Positions 17,918-27,781 of a stretch of DNA of 64,000 nucleotides are shown in pieces. Origin of the DNA: Barthelona sp. PAP020 (Eukaryota; Metamonada: BaSk clade); the NCBI GenBank assembly GCA_040182905.1, contig JARQWU010000025.1, forward strand, positions 1 to 64,000, written 5' to 3'. The notes under the pieces are model-generated. The model ran no database searches, was not told the DNA's origin, and saw nothing but the letters and a program-made list of their open reading frames with translations. Numbering within the stretch: the stretch's first letter is position 1; each line of letters starts with the position of its first letter. The position numbers were made by a program, and so were the translations under genes.

Positions 17918-20900
17918 ATGACACAAATAATAATAGAGAAGATAATTAAAAAATTATTGACAAGATTTGTTGAAAGTGATTTTAATTTTGCCATTTCTTT
18001 ATCAAATGGTGAAATTCAATTACAAAATGTACAAATTCGAATAGATTTTATTGAATCTTTATTAAATGTTAATTTTTTGAAACTGCATTTGATTAAATGT
18101 AAGACTTTAACATTATCTTTCAATTATTCGACCTTATTTAATGAAGGTTTTGAAATGATTTTGGGCGGTGTTGAAGTTGATGGAGAATTTTTGAATAAAA
18201 CTCATCCAAAAATTTACATTGCTAATTTTAACAACAAAAATAAAGAACAAAATGAAAATATAAGGGAAGGAAAGAAAATAAATGGGGAAAAAAATGATGG
18301 TTGGATGGAAAATTTGTTGAATAAAATAATATTTTCCTCCAAAGTTCTTATTAGAGATGTAACCCTTAAAATTGATGATTTAAAGGTTATGAATAAATCC
18401 TTTGATATTAATTTTGAGACGATAAACGGACTTCCCAAAATCCATGGAAAAATCACAGAATTGGTTTTGATGGACAAAGAAATGACGATTTTTGAGATTG
18501 ATGAGTTGTTTTTGGATGACTTTATCAATATCTATACTCCCAAAATTAAATTTTCTGCGTCTATCAATTTGATATCAAAATATGTTTGGTTGAAGGACAT
18601 TGAAATTGCAATAATAACAAGCGAAACATTTGAAACGTTTCAAACAGAGATAATAAATGATTTTGTTCTTTTAGAAGAATATGAAGATCTTTCCATTATC
18701 AATGGCATTAATCATCCTATTAAGGAAGATGATTTGTGTATTGAAATAAATATTGATGAAGTTGAACTTGTTTATGATTTGCTGAGTTTGAAAATTTTGG
18801 GTATAAGCATAAAGGATTCTTTTAACTACATTTTAGTCAATGAAATGCAAATATTGTTGAATGAATGTGTTTTGGTGCATATTCCATCAGCCAGTATAAT
18901 TTCATGTGTTGCTGATGGTAAAAAATTGTTGATGGATTGTATCTCGATAAGTTGTCAGATGGAACATATAAGCACAATTATGAGTCTTTTCAACAGTTTG
19001 AAGTCTTATTTTTTAAAGAATGAAAATTTGGATGGTTCAAAAGATTATATAAATGCTGATATTGAGATGAAAAGTCATAATAATTATGAGATAGCAATAA
19101 ATAAAATTGAGGGAAATCTTACATTATCAAGGTTTGGACCTCTTTCAATAACTGTCAATGATATCATAAATACCAACGATACGTTGACCATTTCCAGTAT
19201 TTTTGTGGGTGTTGCTAAAAAAGAAATGAATGCGTTGTCACTTTTACGTTTGAGCAGTATAAAATTGGAGATAGATACTAATTCTCTTGTTTTAGGCAAA
19301 GTACGTTTTGAAACATCAGCATTAACTTTGAGATATTTCCTTTCTAGCACAATTCAACTGCTTAATAAAGATTTCCCCAAATTTTTTCCACCTAACAACA
19401 CAAACTCAACTGTTACAAAGAAAAATCAAAGCAATGAAGATGTTTCTACTAGATTTAGGATAACGTTTGAAACGCCAATTTACATTAAAACGACTTTTGA
19501 TAAAATTGATGTGTTTGCAGAAATCACTTTTTCCCCCATTGATCTTTTTGAAAATTCAACATCTCTTTGTTTGTTAAATGTACAGAAATTAAGTATTTAT
19601 TGTTCTTCTGAAGACAAAATTCCAATTTCAGTTCTTGTAAATTCTCAAACCTCTGAATATGTCTGTTCAATTTCTATTGATAATGATTTAGCAATCAATA
19701 TTACCTTAAATGGATTGATTTTCACATTACCCTTTCGTTACTTTGTACAATTCAATGCCATCAACTTCGATTTACCCACAATTACTCCTATGTATGATTC
19801 TCCACCATTGGCCATTGATTTAACGATGAATTCTACTTTAATTTATTTATATGATGATTTAACCTTTGACTTGATTGATGAATCATCCAAAGATCAGATA
19901 AATTCTCCTTCGGTGGCCTTCATTATTGACCATCTGTCATTTATAGATTCAAGTGATGCTTGGGGAAAAGTTCGACTTTTTTTGGGAGTTGCAAAAGATG
20001 TGGAAAATTTCCCTGTTTCAACAATAGATTTGCTTTCTGTATTGTCAACTCATGGATTGAAGCAAATTTTTGACATTGATTTAAGTTTAAAAATAAAACC
20101 AAAGGAATTAATTATAAAAACTACTTTTGGAATTTATTTATCGCCAAAAAACATTTCCCATATCATTGAAATATTTGAAAAGTTTGAAAAGTTTGACGAT
20201 ATAAACAATAATGATGTTGATGAATTTTTTGAATCAAATATTGAATATACAAATAAAGATGAAAGGAAAGAGAAGATTAATGACGTATTCAATCGAAGTA
20301 TTCCCATGGTTGAGGAAGAAATTTTATTGAATGCCACTTCAAACAGATTGAATATTGTTGAAGAGTATTTTTCGAAAATGGAAGAATCTGAATCATTTTC
20401 GCGGCGAATGGGATTAAATTCGACACCTTTACAGGGAGAATTATTATCAAACAATATTAATGGTGATAACGCATGGAATATCAGCATAGTTGTACCCTTA
20501 GCAGATATTCAACTACATACTGATGACCATGAATTAAAAAAAATGAATTTAAAGAAGCTGAATAATTCCATTTCGTTAAAGTTAATTAATCTTGATATTG
20601 GAACAAGTATCACTTCAGACCAAATTATTTTCTGTTCAACACTTCAAGATTTGATTATTCGTGATAACTTTATTAACAGCCCTTTTAGATATTTATTTAT
20701 TCGTAAAAATAATGACATCAGATGTCCAATTATGTATTTAAATATGAAAAGTACAACCGAAGAATTTTCCTGTTTTTTTTCGCTCAGGCCCATTGAAATC
20801 GGATTCAGTTCGGTTAGTTTTGTTCATCTCTTTTCTTTTCTTTTGCCATTTTTAGCCTTAGAAAACAAAGATTTGGATGCTAAAAAGTATAAAAATGAGA

Positions 20901-21736
20901 ATATTGAGAGTATCAAAAACAAATTTTCCGTTGAAAAGTCAATTCCAATTAACCCTGATTTAAATGTTATTGATTCAGCAAATGACATTAGAATCACTGT
21001 AAAAACCTCTAAAATTAGTTTCATTGTATCATTTGAACCCTGTGATGTTGATTTAAATGTTGAATTTTTCAGCACTAATAAAAAAGAAAATGAAAATAGT
21101 TCTCTCATTGATTTGTTAAGTTCAGTGTTACAAATTATTCCGGTTCGAAATTTTCACGTAGTTTTTAAGCCTCTACATATTTCTACTGGAAGTGACAAAT
21201 TCACAGCAATTCTTTTGAACATTCTAAAACCAACATTAACAAAACACATTCTTAACTTTGCCATCACCTTACCTATTATCTCCTCTTTCGTTAATGTGAC
21301 AAAATCATTTCTCTTGATTTTTTTCAATCCCCATTCGGATACCCACTCTTTTAAGCTAAAAACACTGTCAAAAGATTTCCAAAATTTTTCAAAAGATTTG
21401 CTGAAAGAAACAACTTTAACAATGCAATTTTCTTTGAATATGTTCAGTAACCTTTTGATTCTTATTCCATCAAGAGTGTTGTCTGGAGTTCCACTTTTAT
21501 CAAATATTTGGAGTCGTCCAATGGAATTCCCAGATAGTTTGGCAAAATTTAGACAAAGCTTAGTTCAAGAAGTAAAAATTTGGCCAAATTCAAAAATTAA
21601 AAAAGTTGGGGCATTGGTATCTGTTCCATTCAGATTAGGTGGTGCTTTCGCAAACGGTTGTAGTCAAATTCTATATAGTTTATTAGTTTCAATCAATGAT
21701 GACTTGAATTTTCAGGTCAATAATCAATATAAATAG
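17918..21736 (+). CDS. Chorein-family lipid-transfer protein, ATG2-like
   Basis: The 1,272-residue protein begins with a chorein-type N-terminus: IIEKIIKKLLTRFVE, then LSNGEIQLQNVQIRIDFI, then a hydrophobic strand and helix pattern. This start is shared by VPS13 and ATG2, rod-shaped proteins with a hydrophobic groove that move phospholipids between membranes. The middle is a long series of beta strands as expected for the groove. The last 130 residues are helical and amphipathic (SRVLSGVPLLSNIW, VGALVSVPFRLGGAFANG), reminiscent of the ATG2 C-terminal region. The length is far below VPS13 (3,000 or more) and slightly below ATG2 (about 1,600), and I see no VAB or PH domain. ATG2 is favoured; a short VPS13 form remains possible. 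The gene starts 80 bp after TRM112. Confidence 0.68.
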   Translation: MTQIIIEKIIKKLLTRFVESDFNFAISLSNGEIQLQNVQIRIDFIESLLNVNFLKLHLIKCKTLTLSFNYSTLFNEGFEMILGGVEVDGEFLNKTHPKIYIANFNNKNKEQNENIREGKKINGEKNDGWMENLLNKIIFSSKVLIRDVTLKIDDLKVMNKSFDINFETINGLPKIHGKITELVLMDKEMTIFEIDELFLDDFINIYTPKIKFSASINLISKYVWLKDIEIAIITSETFETFQTEIINDFVLLEEYEDLSIINGINHPIKEDDLCIEINIDEVELVYDLLSLKILGISIKDSFNYILVNEMQILLNECVLVHIPSASIISCVADGKKLLMDCISISCQMEHISTIMSLFNSLKSYFLKNENLDGSKDYINADIEMKSHNNYEIAINKIEGNLTLSRFGPLSITVNDIINTNDTLTISSIFVGVAKKEMNALSLLRLSSIKLEIDTNSLVLGKVRFETSALTLRYFLSSTIQLLNKDFPKFFPPNNTNSTVTKKNQSNEDVSTRFRITFETPIYIKTTFDKIDVFAEITFSPIDLFENSTSLCLLNVQKLSIYCSSEDKIPISVLVNSQTSEYVCSISIDNDLAINITLNGLIFTLPFRYFVQFNAINFDLPTITPMYDSPPLAIDLTMNSTLIYLYDDLTFDLIDESSKDQINSPSVAFIIDHLSFIDSSDAWGKVRLFLGVAKDVENFPVSTIDLLSVLSTHGLKQIFDIDLSLKIKPKELIIKTTFGIYLSPKNISHIIEIFEKFEKFDDINNNDVDEFFESNIEYTNKDERKEKINDVFNRSIPMVEEEILLNATSNRLNIVEEYFSKMEESESFSRRMGLNSTPLQGELLSNNINGDNAWNISIVVPLADIQLHTDDHELKKMNLKKLNNSISLKLINLDIGTSITSDQIIFCSTLQDLIIRDNFINSPFRYLFIRKNNDIRCPIMYLNMKSTTEEFSCFFSLRPIEIGFSSVSFVHLFSFLLPFLALENKDLDAKKYKNENIESIKNKFSVEKSIPINPDLNVIDSANDIRITVKTSKISFIVSFEPCDVDLNVEFFSTNKKENENSSLIDLLSSVLQIIPVRNFHVVFKPLHISTGSDKFTAILLNILKPTLTKHILNFAITLPIISSFVNVTKSFLLIFFNPHSDTHSFKLKTLSKDFQNFSKDLLKETTLTMQFSLNMFSNLLILIPSRVLSGVPLLSNIWSRPMEFPDSLAKFRQSLVQEVKIWPNSKIKKVGALVSVPFRLGGAFANGCSQILYSLLVSINDDLNFQVNNQYK

Positions 21737-21978
21737 AAGTTTTGTAGTCTTTTTTTTCCTTCTTCAAAAATCGAATCAAAAAGTGTCCATTTTTCACTTT
21801 AAAATTGCATAAAATTGCATTTATTTTCTCATTTAACGCTTCATCGATATAGAAGTGGCTGATTAATAAAATAAAATAAAAAAAAATATAGATATATAGG
21901 TATATATTCCAATTTTATGTCAATAGAAGACCACAAATGAACAAAAAAAACTAATAGACTAACATTAAACCTCAAAAA

Positions 21979-22368
21979 TTAAACAGCAATGATATTTCGC
22001 ATTTGCTTTTTGGACATGAATTTTATCTTTTTGGCATCGACTTTTTGAGTTACAATACCTCTTAAATCATTCTGTTTTTGTCTTTCTTCTCTCTCCTTTT
22101 TAGCTTCTTTTCTTCTTTCCATGTCTTGTTCAAGTTTTTGATAATATTCCCTTCTGGCTTTTCTCAAAGAATCTCTTTTGGCTTTAAAAATCATCTTTTC
22201 TTCCCAAGTAGTTTTTTCTGATTCTTGTCTATATGCTTCTGAAAATCTTTTCTTATTTGTTGATTGCATCCATTTAATTCTCTTTTGTTGCTTTGTTGTT
22301 TTGGATGCTGATGTTGGTTTTTGTAATTTTAAATCACCGTCAGTGATAACTACACATGGATGTGTCAT
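21979..22368 (-). CDS. CGR1: Cgr1 / CCDC86-type rRNA-processing protein
   Basis: The 129-residue, highly basic, coiled-coil protein matches Cgr1 (CCDC86 in animals), a nucleolar factor for 60S ribosomal subunit assembly. Typical blocks are STNKKRFSEAYRQ, TTWEEKM, then a long Lys/Arg/Glu helix, ending VDAKKIKFMSKKQMRNI. Length is close to yeast Cgr1 (120). The start ATG is the first in frame. Confidence 0.88.
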   Translation of the reverse strand: MTHPCVVITDGDLKLQKPTSASKTTKQQKRIKWMQSTNKKRFSEAYRQESEKTTWEEKMIFKAKRDSLRKARREYYQKLEQDMERRKEAKKEREERQKQNDLRGIVTQKVDAKKIKFMSKKQMRNIIAV

Positions 22369-22500
22369 ATTTCCAAGTAAAAGGATTTTTCATTTTTTTC
22401 TTCTTCATTTTTTCTTTTTTCAAAAAATTTTGTCAAAAACAATTTGGGAAGAAAAATTAAAAAACAAATAAATCAAAGTAATACCTATAATTTACATTTT

Positions 22501-24150
22501 TCACATTTTTTCCAATTGCTCAACATAAGCCTTTGGAGTAACAATGGTTGTACCACCAATGAACACATTAACAACTTCTTCATCTGAAACATAAAATTCT
22601 GCTGGTGAAATACCACCAATCACAAAAACAACTAAATTAATCAATCTGTTTCTGATAGGCAATGCACCAGATCTGGGAGAAATTGAATAGTCTTCAGGCA
22701 TTGATCCTCTTTTCACCAAATCAATCTGTTTTTCAATAAATGAGCTGTAAGTTGGGGTCATAACAGCATCAGTTGGGTCAAAATATCCTCTGGAACGTTG
22801 AGTAACAATATTTGTTAACTTATGAACTTGTTGAAATGCACGGCTTAATTTTCCTCCTTCATTCAATGCACCAAATCCATTGGCATTTAAGAATGTCTCA
22901 AAATCGTTTTTGTCATTGAATACACCCTGATTGTGTTCTTGAACATTTGCCATACACAACAAAAGTCTTTTTTTATCCATTGGATCTAAATTGGGATTGC
23001 CTAAAACTGGTGCCAACTTTTCTTCTGAAACATTGCCGTTAATTCGCATGAAACCATTGATCTCTTGTTCCAAAACAGCAACTTCAGCCAGGATGGAGAT
23101 ATCATCATCATTATTGACAGCATATTTGTTGATCATTTTTTTTAGGTATTGAAAGTGCTCTTTGATCAAACCTTCTGCTTTTTGGGCTTCAAATCCTAAT
23201 TTTGCCCTTTGACGTTCATCCAATGCAGCAGATGCGGTAGAAAATTGGTCTTTAACTGCATTTAAAGCCTCTTCAATGTACATTGAAGCTGTAAATATAT
23301 TTCTGAAACGTTGCTCGTAAAAGAAATCGTTATCAACTCTAGCCTTCGTCGTTTGCTTGTTGAGGAACTGTCCTTTAATATCTATTTTTTTTGTGATGGG
23401 GTCAATACCAATCATATCGTATAACAACGCTTCATATGACAAGGTATGCATCAAAGGTGTCATATGATCTTCCCTACGATCAACAATCATAAATATAGAA
23501 TCTGGTGTTGATGAACAGTTCATTAAATTGTTCATCTTAGTCTTTAAATTTCTAGACAAATATTTTTCAGAATTTGAAGAAATAATTGCCCAATTTCCTT
23601 CAACAGCAGTAATCATAGATGTCAACTGTGAAGCTATGGTGTTTAACAACTGATCATTCAATGATTTTAAATCATTCAATTGGAATTGGGTGGGCAAGAC
23701 AAAAATATTGGTGTCAACAGGCAATACTTCACAACAGGAATCATCAAACGTCTTCATATACTTTAACCAAGTATTTGCTCCATTTCTCATAAACTCAACA
23801 ATATTATGATGTTCTTGAGATGAAATACGATGAGAAAAAAACAAATAGAATCTTCTATACATATTTTCTTTGGAATCAGGAAAATCTTCGGCTAAGATTT
23901 GTAAATTCTCCATAGTAGGTGAAATGAAATAAATGGCATCAAAGGCAGGAAGAGGAGAACGTTCGGAACGGGAACGAATCTTTTCAACAAGACTTACATG
24001 ATGCAATAAGACATCTTTTAAAGAAATTACAGACCCCAAAATCTTCACAGTAATATCATCAACAATTAATATTTTTTGAACCTTGGAAGAACCAGACTCT
24101 AAGACTTTTGTGATATGATCACGCGTAATATCTGCTAAAATAACTGACAT
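22501..24150 (-). CDS. Sec1/Munc18 (SM) family protein
   Basis: The 549-residue protein clasps syntaxin SNAREs and promotes vesicle fusion. The N-terminal domain shows VQKILIVDDITVKILGS, then LVEKIRSRSERSPLPAFDAIYFISPT, which follow Sec1/Munc18 more than Sly1, Vps45 or Vps33. Domain 3 carries MIVDRREDHMTPLMHTLSYEA, the SM hallmark. The C-terminus has LVVFVIGGISPAE and FIGGTTIVTPKAYVEQL, as in Munc18. A plasma-membrane exocytosis role is therefore likely. The upstream hydrophobic 16 residues in the open frame do not belong; the ATG at 24150 (MSVILADITRDHI) matches the family. It is head-to-head with RFC5, with 63 bp between starts. Confidence 0.93.
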   Translation of the reverse strand: MSVILADITRDHITKVLESGSSKVQKILIVDDITVKILGSVISLKDVLLHHVSLVEKIRSRSERSPLPAFDAIYFISPTMENLQILAEDFPDSKENMYRRFYLFFSHRISSQEHHNIVEFMRNGANTWLKYMKTFDDSCCEVLPVDTNIFVLPTQFQLNDLKSLNDQLLNTIASQLTSMITAVEGNWAIISSNSEKYLSRNLKTKMNNLMNCSSTPDSIFMIVDRREDHMTPLMHTLSYEALLYDMIGIDPITKKIDIKGQFLNKQTTKARVDNDFFYEQRFRNIFTASMYIEEALNAVKDQFSTASAALDERQRAKLGFEAQKAEGLIKEHFQYLKKMINKYAVNNDDDISILAEVAVLEQEINGFMRINGNVSEEKLAPVLGNPNLDPMDKKRLLLCMANVQEHNQGVFNDKNDFETFLNANGFGALNEGGKLSRAFQQVHKLTNIVTQRSRGYFDPTDAVMTPTYSSFIEKQIDLVKRGSMPEDYSISPRSGALPIRNRLINLVVFVIGGISPAEFYVSDEEVVNVFIGGTTIVTPKAYVEQLEKM

Positions 24151-24213
24151 TCTTGGAATTGACGTAAAAATTATCAAAAAAAAAATTATCAAAAACAATT
24201 CCTACATTTACAC
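24151..24213. promoter_or_regulatory. 63-bp bidirectional promoter with a direct repeat
   Basis: The gap between the two start codons holds a direct repeat, AAATTATCAAAAA twice, 15 bp apart. Both genes must start transcription within or next to this gap or have very short leaders. Confidence 0.5.
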
Positions 24214-25212
24214 ATGAATATTGAATCCAATTTGGAAGATTTACCTTGGGTCGAAAAATACCGTCCCAAAACATTAGATGATTTAGTTTCTCAAGATGAT
24301 ATAATCTCCACATTGAAAAAATTTTTAAATGAAGCCCATTTGCCTCATTTATTATTTTATGGACCACCAGGAACCGGTAAAACTTCAACAATTTTGGCAT
24401 GTTGCAAGGAATTATACGGAAATTCAACAGGATCTATGGTATTACACTTGAATGCATCTGATGATAGAGGATTATCTGTTGTTCAAGATACTATTAAGCA
24501 ATTTGTCACCACAAGATCCATTGTTCAAACCGGTTTTAAATTAGTTATTCTTGATGAAATTGATTCAATGACAAGTGCTGCCCAATTTGCTTTGAGGTGC
24601 ATTATGGAAGAAGGAACTCAAAATGCTAGGTTCTGTTTATTGTGTAATACTGTGTCCAAAGTTATTAATGCTTTACAATCACGATGTGCCAGATTTAGAT
24701 TTGCGTCCTTAAAAGCTGATCAATTATCTAATTATACAATGGAAGTGTGTAAACAAGAAGGAGTGGAAATATTTGAAGGTGGTGTTGAGGCTTTGATACA
24801 TGTTTCTGGTGGAGACATGAGAAAATTGCTAAACACATTGCAAGCCATTCATATGTCCAAATTAGATCTAACTCCCAGTGTTGTTTATGGAACAGTTGGT
24901 CAACCGTCACCTGGATATATTAGAGATGTGTTGAGTTCGTTATTGAATGAGCAACCCCAAGATATTATGATCAAGTTGGATAAGGATCGTCGAAATCAAG
25001 GTTTTGCACTCTTTGATGTTGTTAGAGAATTAACTGATTTGATAGTAGCCCTTGATTGTTTTGAAAATGAAACCCTCTCCACAATATTGATTGGTTTGAG
25101 TGATATTCATCGTCGCTTGGCTCGTGGAGCATCTGATGTCATCCAATCTGTTGCTGTTGTGGGTCTATTTGTTTCAGTGCGCAAAGATGATGATGTTATT
25201 ATGATTGAGTAG
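24214..25212 (+). CDS. RFC5: Replication factor C small subunit (RFC5; yeast Rfc3)
   Basis: The 332-residue AAA+ protein is a clamp-loader subunit that helps load PCNA at primer ends in the nucleus. It shows DLPWVEKYRPKTLDDL (box II), Walker A GPPGTGKTS near residue 51, Walker B ILDEIDSM, and the SRC arginine-finger motif in LQSRCARFRF. Specific matches to human RFC5 include GFKLVILDE, TRFCLLCN-like ARFCLLCNTVSK and the N-terminal spacing. Length equals the family norm (about 340). Yeast names this subunit Rfc3. Confidence 0.94.
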   Translation: MNIESNLEDLPWVEKYRPKTLDDLVSQDDIISTLKKFLNEAHLPHLLFYGPPGTGKTSTILACCKELYGNSTGSMVLHLNASDDRGLSVVQDTIKQFVTTRSIVQTGFKLVILDEIDSMTSAAQFALRCIMEEGTQNARFCLLCNTVSKVINALQSRCARFRFASLKADQLSNYTMEVCKQEGVEIFEGGVEALIHVSGGDMRKLLNTLQAIHMSKLDLTPSVVYGTVGQPSPGYIRDVLSSLLNEQPQDIMIKLDKDRRNQGFALFDVVRELTDLIVALDCFENETLSTILIGLSDIHRRLARGASDVIQSVAVVGLFVSVRKDDDVIMIE

Positions 25213-25822
25213 TTTAGAACATAAACAAATGAAGACAAATGATTCACACATACTTGTGCTTTAACTTAATTTTCATTTTCAGAAAATTACCGATTGTTCA
25301 TTTTTATCGTTTCATTTATTACAGATATAAAAGTGATATGGAACTATATTAAAATTGGTTTCTGATTAAAAATTGGATTCATTTATAAAAAGTGACAAAC
25401 CAACTCAGACTGTTGATATTTTTATAAATTTTATTTTATTTGTTTTATATAATTATCATGGTATTTCAAAATACGAATAAAGGTTAATTATATTGTTTGC
25501 ACTTCAAGAACATAAAATTTGAAACTTTATGATAATTACCCATTAGTGCTTGAAATAAGAAGTCATTAAAGCAAATAAACACATGAAATTATGCATTGGA
25601 GAACCAATGTAACATTTGAAAAATCATCCATCCTCGAAAAGAAAGAAAACTGTTTCTTTTTCAGTTTTCTTTTTGTCATTTATGATTAATACTTTTAGAG
25701 ATTACTGTTTTAATTAAAAAAATTGGAAAGTTAGTAATATTAAAGTTTACAGTAAATATTAGGTGTTTCATACTAGCTGTAACGATGGTTCGTAAGTTTT
25801 TTTGTTTGTTTGTTTTAATAGG
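25213..25822. other. 610-bp intergenic region
   Basis: AT-rich DNA between two plus-strand genes, with the 3' end of RFC5 and the promoter of the surface protein. Near its end an ATG is followed by a GTAAGT...TTTAATAG stretch (25793-25820) that looks like a tiny intron but joins out of frame. No other gene seen. Confidence 0.4.
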
Positions 25823-27691
25823 ATGGTTAAATGTAAGATTTTACTCATATTATTGCTATTTTCATTGAAACTTATTTTATGTGAAACTCTAGATTATGAT
25901 TCATTGGCCCCTATTTTATCTGAATCTTTAAATTTAAATGAAGATAATAGCTTTTCAATTGATAGTATTTTTGATGATTATTCGCAAAGTTCAAATTATT
26001 TTGATGAATTTTATCCAATTGGTATGGAAATTGATACAACTTTGATTTATGATAATCTTTATTCCATTGATATTGACGGAAGCATTGAAACTAATGTAAA
26101 TTCTGATGATGGAACCATTAATTTCACTTTTGATATTGATATTGATGTTACTCCACTTGAAAATTCCATCTATTCTTCAAGCGAAATCGATTCATCTGAA
26201 GAAACTACTGCTGTGGATCCTTTTGCACCAATCGATTCTTATCTTTTTGATACTACATCTGTCACTGAAGAGAGTGATTATGCTGATTATACACAGGAAG
26301 AAGCACAAGAACAACAACAGGAAGAAGAAGAAGATGATGATGCAATTGATTATTCATCCACTGATATTTTAACTCCATTGCCAAATTATCCAAAATTAAT
26401 TGCTGATGTTGTTAATACTCTTTGGAATGTAATATATGTTCATAACAATCGGTCAACAAGTTTGGATGTTGATTCAATTATTGATCCATATCCAGAATTG
26501 CCTGGAATAGGTACTTCTCCAATTGATGTTGATTCATCCGAATTACCAGTTAATGATGATGAAAGTTCATTGCCTGATTCTACTGAATCAAACATTGACG
26601 ATACAATTGAACCTGAAAATGATCAAGAAACATCCAACAATTCGAGTGGTCAGGACACTGACATTGATGGTTCAAATACAGAAGAAATATCTGGTGATTC
26701 CGATGAAACTATTCCTGACACGACCGAATCTGATGGTTCTAATTCGCAAAATGTTGAACCAGAAGAATCTGGTACTGAAAGTAACACTGATCCAGTCGAT
26801 TCATCAATTGTTGAACCATCTGAACCCTCTTCAACTGAAGAACCTTCTACAGAAGAAGATGTCATTGAGGAATCTGACTCTACACCCGAAGAATCTGTTT
26901 CTACACCTAAACTTGACTCTGAATCTGAACCAACTCCTGAAGTTGAATCTGAAATTGAACCTGAGGTTGATCCTGCAGTTGAACCTGAAGATGAAAATGA
27001 TCCATCAGACCCCTATATTGAAACTACAGATTCAATCGATTCAGATGGTTCAACTGCTGATGAGCCATCAGATGACTCATCATCTTCAAACAATGAAGAG
27101 TTGAACACTCCAACATTTATTATAAATTCAGTTGAACCTTCCCAAATCCAATTTGCTTCCACAGGTATTGAATATGTTAACATTCGATGCGATAATATCC
27201 ATCAAAGAATACCTGTTGTCAACAATACCACCATTATTAATGGATTAGAAAATGGTGTTGTATGTCAAATTACTACTGATTCTGATGTTCAAATCACAGA
27301 ATCTGTTGTTATTCCTTTTGAAATACCTGTTTCTCCAACAGTTGAATTGAGATTTTTGCAAAATGTGCCTGTTTCTTTGATTATTTCTTGGGATCCAATT
27401 CCACAATCTGAACTTTACAAATTGATTATAACTGGTGACATGGAAAAAACAATTGAAACTGTTGATAATTCAGCATCTATGGATCTTCCCGTAAATATGG
27501 ATGGAAAGGAAATAAAAATCACATTATCGTGCAAGAATGAAGTCTCAACGTGGTCAGACGAATCAAAAGCTACTGTTGTTACACTATCACATGAATACAT
27601 CCAACCTGATAATCACAGTGGAATTGAAAAGAGTACAATTCTTGCATTTAATCTTATTGTTGGTTTGCTCATTTTATTTTTTACAATTTAA
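25823..27691 (+). CDS. Acidic surface protein with signal peptide and C-terminal anchor
   Basis: The 622-residue protein starts with a classical signal peptide (MVKCKILLILLLFSLKLILC). Residues about 20-440 are acidic and repetitive, rich in Ser, Asp, Glu, Pro and Thr, with many EPS, ESE and EPE motifs, probably an extended, possibly glycosylated stalk. About residues 515-600 form a fibronectin type III-like domain (VELRFLQ, LIISWDPIPQSELYKLIITG, KITLSCKNEVSTWSDES). The last 18 residues are hydrophobic with no charged tail, which suits a GPI-anchor signal or a tail-anchored helix. The frame begins earlier at a TTG, but the ATG at 25823 gives the signal peptide. A surface or secreted location is well supported; function is unknown. 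Confidence 0.85.
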   Translation: MVKCKILLILLLFSLKLILCETLDYDSLAPILSESLNLNEDNSFSIDSIFDDYSQSSNYFDEFYPIGMEIDTTLIYDNLYSIDIDGSIETNVNSDDGTINFTFDIDIDVTPLENSIYSSSEIDSSEETTAVDPFAPIDSYLFDTTSVTEESDYADYTQEEAQEQQQEEEEDDDAIDYSSTDILTPLPNYPKLIADVVNTLWNVIYVHNNRSTSLDVDSIIDPYPELPGIGTSPIDVDSSELPVNDDESSLPDSTESNIDDTIEPENDQETSNNSSGQDTDIDGSNTEEISGDSDETIPDTTESDGSNSQNVEPEESGTESNTDPVDSSIVEPSEPSSTEEPSTEEDVIEESDSTPEESVSTPKLDSESEPTPEVESEIEPEVDPAVEPEDENDPSDPYIETTDSIDSDGSTADEPSDDSSSSNNEELNTPTFIINSVEPSQIQFASTGIEYVNIRCDNIHQRIPVVNNTTIINGLENGVVCQITTDSDVQITESVVIPFEIPVSPTVELRFLQNVPVSLIISWDPIPQSELYKLIITGDMEKTIETVDNSASMDLPVNMDGKEIKITLSCKNEVSTWSDESKATVVTLSHEYIQPDNHSGIEKSTILAFNLIVGLLILFFTI

Positions 27692-27781
27692 ATGTTACAA
27701 AGGAATAATTTTAATAAATAATGTTGTTTGGTTTCATTTTTATTTTTTGTTTTTCATTTTCCATTTACCTCCAATTATTTT

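Noticed and set aside
25793-25820. Intron-like stretch GTAAGT...TTTAATAG after an ATG before the acidic surface protein
   Set aside because: Splicing would shift the reading frame away from the signal peptide and soon hit a stop; the ATG at 25823 alone explains the gene.
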